A stretch of DNA of 64,000 bases, taken from assembly GCF_900103005.1 (NCBI RefSeq), contig NZ_FMWL01000001.1:248001-312000 (forward strand). The letters run 5' to 3'. Source of the DNA: Acidaminobacter hydrogenoformans DSM 2784. Lineage in GTDB: Bacteria; Bacillota; Clostridia; Peptostreptococcales; Acidaminobacteraceae. How positions within the stretch are numbered: position 1 is the stretch's first letter; each line of letters opens with the position of its first letter. Of this stretch, positions 61,787 through 64,000 are shown piece after piece. A model generated the notes under the pieces. It was not told the origin of the DNA. It saw only the letters and a list, made by a program, of their open reading frames with translations, and searched no databases. The position numbers and the translations under genes were made by a program.

Positions 61787-61850
61787 ACAAACGCCATCGC
61801 GATGTCGCATTCCAAATTTAAGAAGAAATGCTGGATCTGATGGCGTTTGT
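61787..61850 (-). terminator. Intra-operon terminator between dctP and dctQ
   Basis: Perfect 12-bp arms ACAAACGCCATC (61787-61798) and its complement (61839-61850), followed by a T run on the minus strand. A partial terminator here would give more binding protein than permease. Confidence 0.8.
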
Positions 61851-61933
61851 ATTCAACATGCGTTATAAGGTTGCTTTTGCAATAGCTAATAATCGCCGCA
61901 AAAGCTTATGAAATTGGACAGTGCTTCGTGATC

Positions 61934-62962
61934 CTATTGGAATTCAACGATACGCTGGTAAAGATCTCTTTGCTCATCAGTGAGCTTCTCGAGGACTGCA
62001 GGCTCCATTGCGGCCTGGAAGGCTGCTTTGTCAACATTTGTGTTAAATGTCATGCCTTTTTCTTCAAGCATGCTGACGAATTCAGAAGTTTGCTCCTCAA
62101 AGAGAGAGTCGCCATAAACTTGTGCTTCAGCTGCTGCTTCGAGGACTGCTGCTTTAAGCTCGTCGCTGAGGCTGTTGAACTGGTTGACGCCAACGAGAAC
62201 GTAGATCCAGCCGTTAACGTGCTCTGTGACGTTGACATAGTCCTGAACTTCGTAGAAGCCTGCGCTGTAGATCAAGTCAACAGGGTTCTCCTGGCCTTCA
62301 ATAACGCCTTGCTGAAGCGCGGTGAACACTTCGTTGAACGCCATTGCCTGAGGTGCTGCGCCAGCTGCTTTCCACGCGTCAACGAAGAGCGGCACGTTAG
62401 GCACACGCATTTTGAAGCCGTTGAGGTCAGCAGGTGTATTGATTGGTCTGTTGGAAGTCAGGTTTCTTGGCGCTCTGAGGTGATAGTAGAGCGGGATGAG
62501 ACCGACTTTTTCTTCGATTTGAGCCGCGATTTCGTCGCCGAGTTCGCTTTCAATAACCGCTTGCATGTGCGCTGTGTCGCGGAATGCGTATGGAACCGCC
62601 ATCAGAGCCGCTTTTGGTGCCCAAGTCTGCATGGACTCACCAGAGATGACCATGTCAGCAGCACCAGTCTTGATCATGTCAATGTTTTCTACTTCTTTAC
62701 CAAGAGATTCGTTTGGATAAACTTTGATCTCGATTTGGCCTTCAGTTTTTTCTGCGACTAACTCTGCAAATTTCAGAGCGGTCTTGTTCCAGATGTGCTC
62801 ATCATTGCCAAGGTGGCCGAGTTTCCAAGTGATTTTCTCAGCAGGTGCCGCAGGGGTTTCTCCGCCTGCCGCTGGCTCTTCTGCAGGCTGGCTGCAGCCG
62901 GCAAGGCTCATGACCATAAGTACTGCCACTAACATAAGTGCTAAAAATTTAGACTTTTTCAT
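61934..62962 (-). CDS. TRAP transporter substrate-binding lipoprotein, DctP type
   Basis: 342 residues. Lipobox SLAGC. The TRAP signature with ligand-binding Arg is in GFKMRVPNVPLF, preceded by WAPKAALMAVPYAF, and followed by NEVFTALQQGVIEGQENP. Expected ligand is a hexuronate or related sugar acid, from context. ATG after AAGGAGG. Confidence 0.92.
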   Translation of the reverse strand: MKKSKFLALMLVAVLMVMSLAGCSQPAEEPAAGGETPAAPAEKITWKLGHLGNDEHIWNKTALKFAELVAEKTEGQIEIKVYPNESLGKEVENIDMIKTGAADMVISGESMQTWAPKAALMAVPYAFRDTAHMQAVIESELGDEIAAQIEEKVGLIPLYYHLRAPRNLTSNRPINTPADLNGFKMRVPNVPLFVDAWKAAGAAPQAMAFNEVFTALQQGVIEGQENPVDLIYSAGFYEVQDYVNVTEHVNGWIYVLVGVNQFNSLSDELKAAVLEAAAEAQVYGDSLFEEQTSEFVSMLEEKGMTFNTNVDKAAFQAAMEPAVLEKLTDEQRDLYQRIVEFQ

Positions 62963-63048
62963 GCTTGATATCCTCCTTAGGTTTGGTGTTTTTGTTTTAA
63001 GACGGCTCAGGGCCGTAAAATCACTAATAACAATTGTTCTACATTACC

Positions 63049-64000
63049 TTACCTGGATCCAAGTTCCTTCTCTGCGGCTTCAATGAGCCCCACGAGATAG
63101 GTGGCGCCCAGTGCCCGGTCGTAAAGGCCATAGCCCGGCTTGCCGGTTTCTCCCCAGATCATTCTGCCATGGTCTGGCCGGATTGGGCCGTTATACCCCG
63201 CAGCTACTGCCGCTTTGATGACTGCGTACATATCCAGTGACCCGTTGGCCGATGGATGTGCAACCTCATCAAAGTTCTTGTCAGCATCATATTTAACGTT
63301 TCTGGCATGCAGGAAGTTAAGGCGATCCAGGGATGCGAAGTGGCCTACTATTTCAGCCATGTCATTGTCAGGAGAAACACCCAAAGACCCAGTACAGATC
63401 GCAAGGCCATTGCTTGGGCTGTCAATCAGCGAGATGACGCGCTCCAGGCTTGCCTTGTTTCGGATGATCCGCGGCAGACCAAAAATGGACCAAGGCGGAT
63501 CATCCGGATGAATGGCCATTCGAATGCCAACCGCTTCTGCAACAGGGATGATCTCTTTGAGGAAAGTGCCAAGGTTATTCCAAAGATCTTCTTCCGTCAG
63601 CGCGCCGTATGCGTCGATCAGCGACTTCATCTCTTCTGGCGTATAGTCTGTGGCCCAGCCTGGAAGGTCGAGCTCACCCTTTACAGGATCCATCTTTTCG
63701 ACATCCTGATGCACATAAGCCAGTGTCAAAGAGCCATCCGGCAGTTTCTTTGTAAGGGTCGAACGCGTCCAGTCAAAGACGGGCATAAAATTGTAGCAGA
63801 CGGTCTTAATACCTGCTTTGGAGAGATTAGTCAGAGACTGTTTGTAGTTTTCAGTATATTGCTTTGCGGTTGGTCTTCCCAACTTGATATCCTCGTGGAC
63901 TGGGACGCTTTCGATCACGTCAAAATCCATGCCGTTTGCTTCAATCATCTCTTTAATGCGCAGAATGTTCTGAAGTGGCCAGGCATCTCCCACCGGTACG
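63049..64000 (-). CDS. uxuA: Mannonate dehydratase, 5' end outside the window
   Basis: About 316 residues are present. VPVGDAWPLQNI at the window edge corresponds to a point about 30 residues into UxuA. Motifs: NYKQSLTNLSKAGIKTVCYNFMPVFDWTR, MAIHPDDPP, LHARNVK and RPDHGRMIWGE, containing the metal ligands of the family. Dehydrates D-mannonate to KDG. First seen gene of the locus feeding KdgK and Eda. Confidence 0.92.
   Translation of the reverse strand, partial: VPVGDAWPLQNILRIKEMIEANGMDFDVIESVPVHEDIKLGRPTAKQYTENYKQSLTNLSKAGIKTVCYNFMPVFDWTRSTLTKKLPDGSLTLAYVHQDVEKMDPVKGELDLPGWATDYTPEEMKSLIDAYGALTEEDLWNNLGTFLKEIIPVAEAVGIRMAIHPDDPPWSIFGLPRIIRNKASLERVISLIDSPSNGLAICTGSLGVSPDNDMAEIVGHFASLDRLNFLHARNVKYDADKNFDEVAHPSANGSLDMYAVIKAAVAAGYNGPIRPDHGRMIWGETGKPGYGLYDRALGATYLVGLIEAAEKELGSR

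Overview
The window looks like the chromosome of an anaerobic, amino-acid-fermenting clostridium (Firmicutes, Clostridia) of moderately high G+C. The evidence is a selenocysteine-containing glycine/sarcosine/betaine reductase component B, a c-di-GMP riboswitch, Sigma-A promoters with strong AGGAGG ribosome binding sites, an FNR/RIC/FprA nitric-oxide defence group, and several families typical of Clostridia (a CD3072/CD3073-like TudS plus ECF pair, a TIGR03915/TIGR03916 repair pair, YkvI, GrdX). The species cannot be fixed from this sequence.

Layout. 1-4.1 kb: a 5'-truncated sortase, a c-di-GMP-I riboswitch in front of a secreted transglutaminase-like protein, an unassigned structured RNA, YaiI and GrpB family genes, and a MarR gene beside a deleted nitroreductase. 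4.3-9.4 kb: a lipoprotein/D-cysteine desulfhydrase/C_GCAxxG_C_C operon, then an M20 peptidase and an AbgT transporter. 9.9-12.9 kb: an FNR-like regulator divergent from ric and fprA. 13-19.2 kb: DMT exporter, NUDIX, MutY, a fused MsrAB and a MATE pump. 19.2-22.3 kb: an intact IS200/IS605 element (tnpA + tnpB) joined to the 3' end of an A+T-rich AAA/DUF4143 ATPase. 22.5-34 kb: an OsmC pseudogene, a methyltransferase, and two complete Fe3+-type ABC importers. The minus-strand importer has a perfect Fur-like box upstream; the plus-strand one carries an internal PP2C-like phosphatase gene. A TudS/ECF pair lies between them. 34-39.3 kb: agmatinase, a radical SAM/DUF4130 DNA repair pair, a VOC protein and an SLC13-type permease. 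39.4-44.7 kb: grdX, component B alpha/beta proprotein, component B selenoprotein and a YkvI transporter, beside a GntR regulator. 44.8-52.4 kb: DNA glycosylase, SDR, MFS, a MerR-methyltransferase fusion and an ABC-2 exporter. 52.7-64 kb: one long minus-strand hexuronate locus (uxuA, TRAP dctP-Q-M, two zinc alcohol dehydrogenases, an enolase-superfamily dehydratase, a UxuB-type SDR, eda, kdgK, Ldh family), which would import a sugar acid and convert it through KDG and KDPG to pyruvate and glyceraldehyde-3-phosphate.

Across all of this lie two families of short dispersed repeats that ordinary annotation would not name. Family A has the core TGACCATCGGCAAAA, often as an inverted pair around GCTTTT-rich DNA. 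Family B has the core GGTTGGGGACAGGGACA, as palindromes and as two four-copy arrays of a 20-nt unit. Both sit mostly between genes, often just upstream of start codons. In at least two genes they form the coding sequence of a protein terminus. They are the best candidate here for something undescribed.
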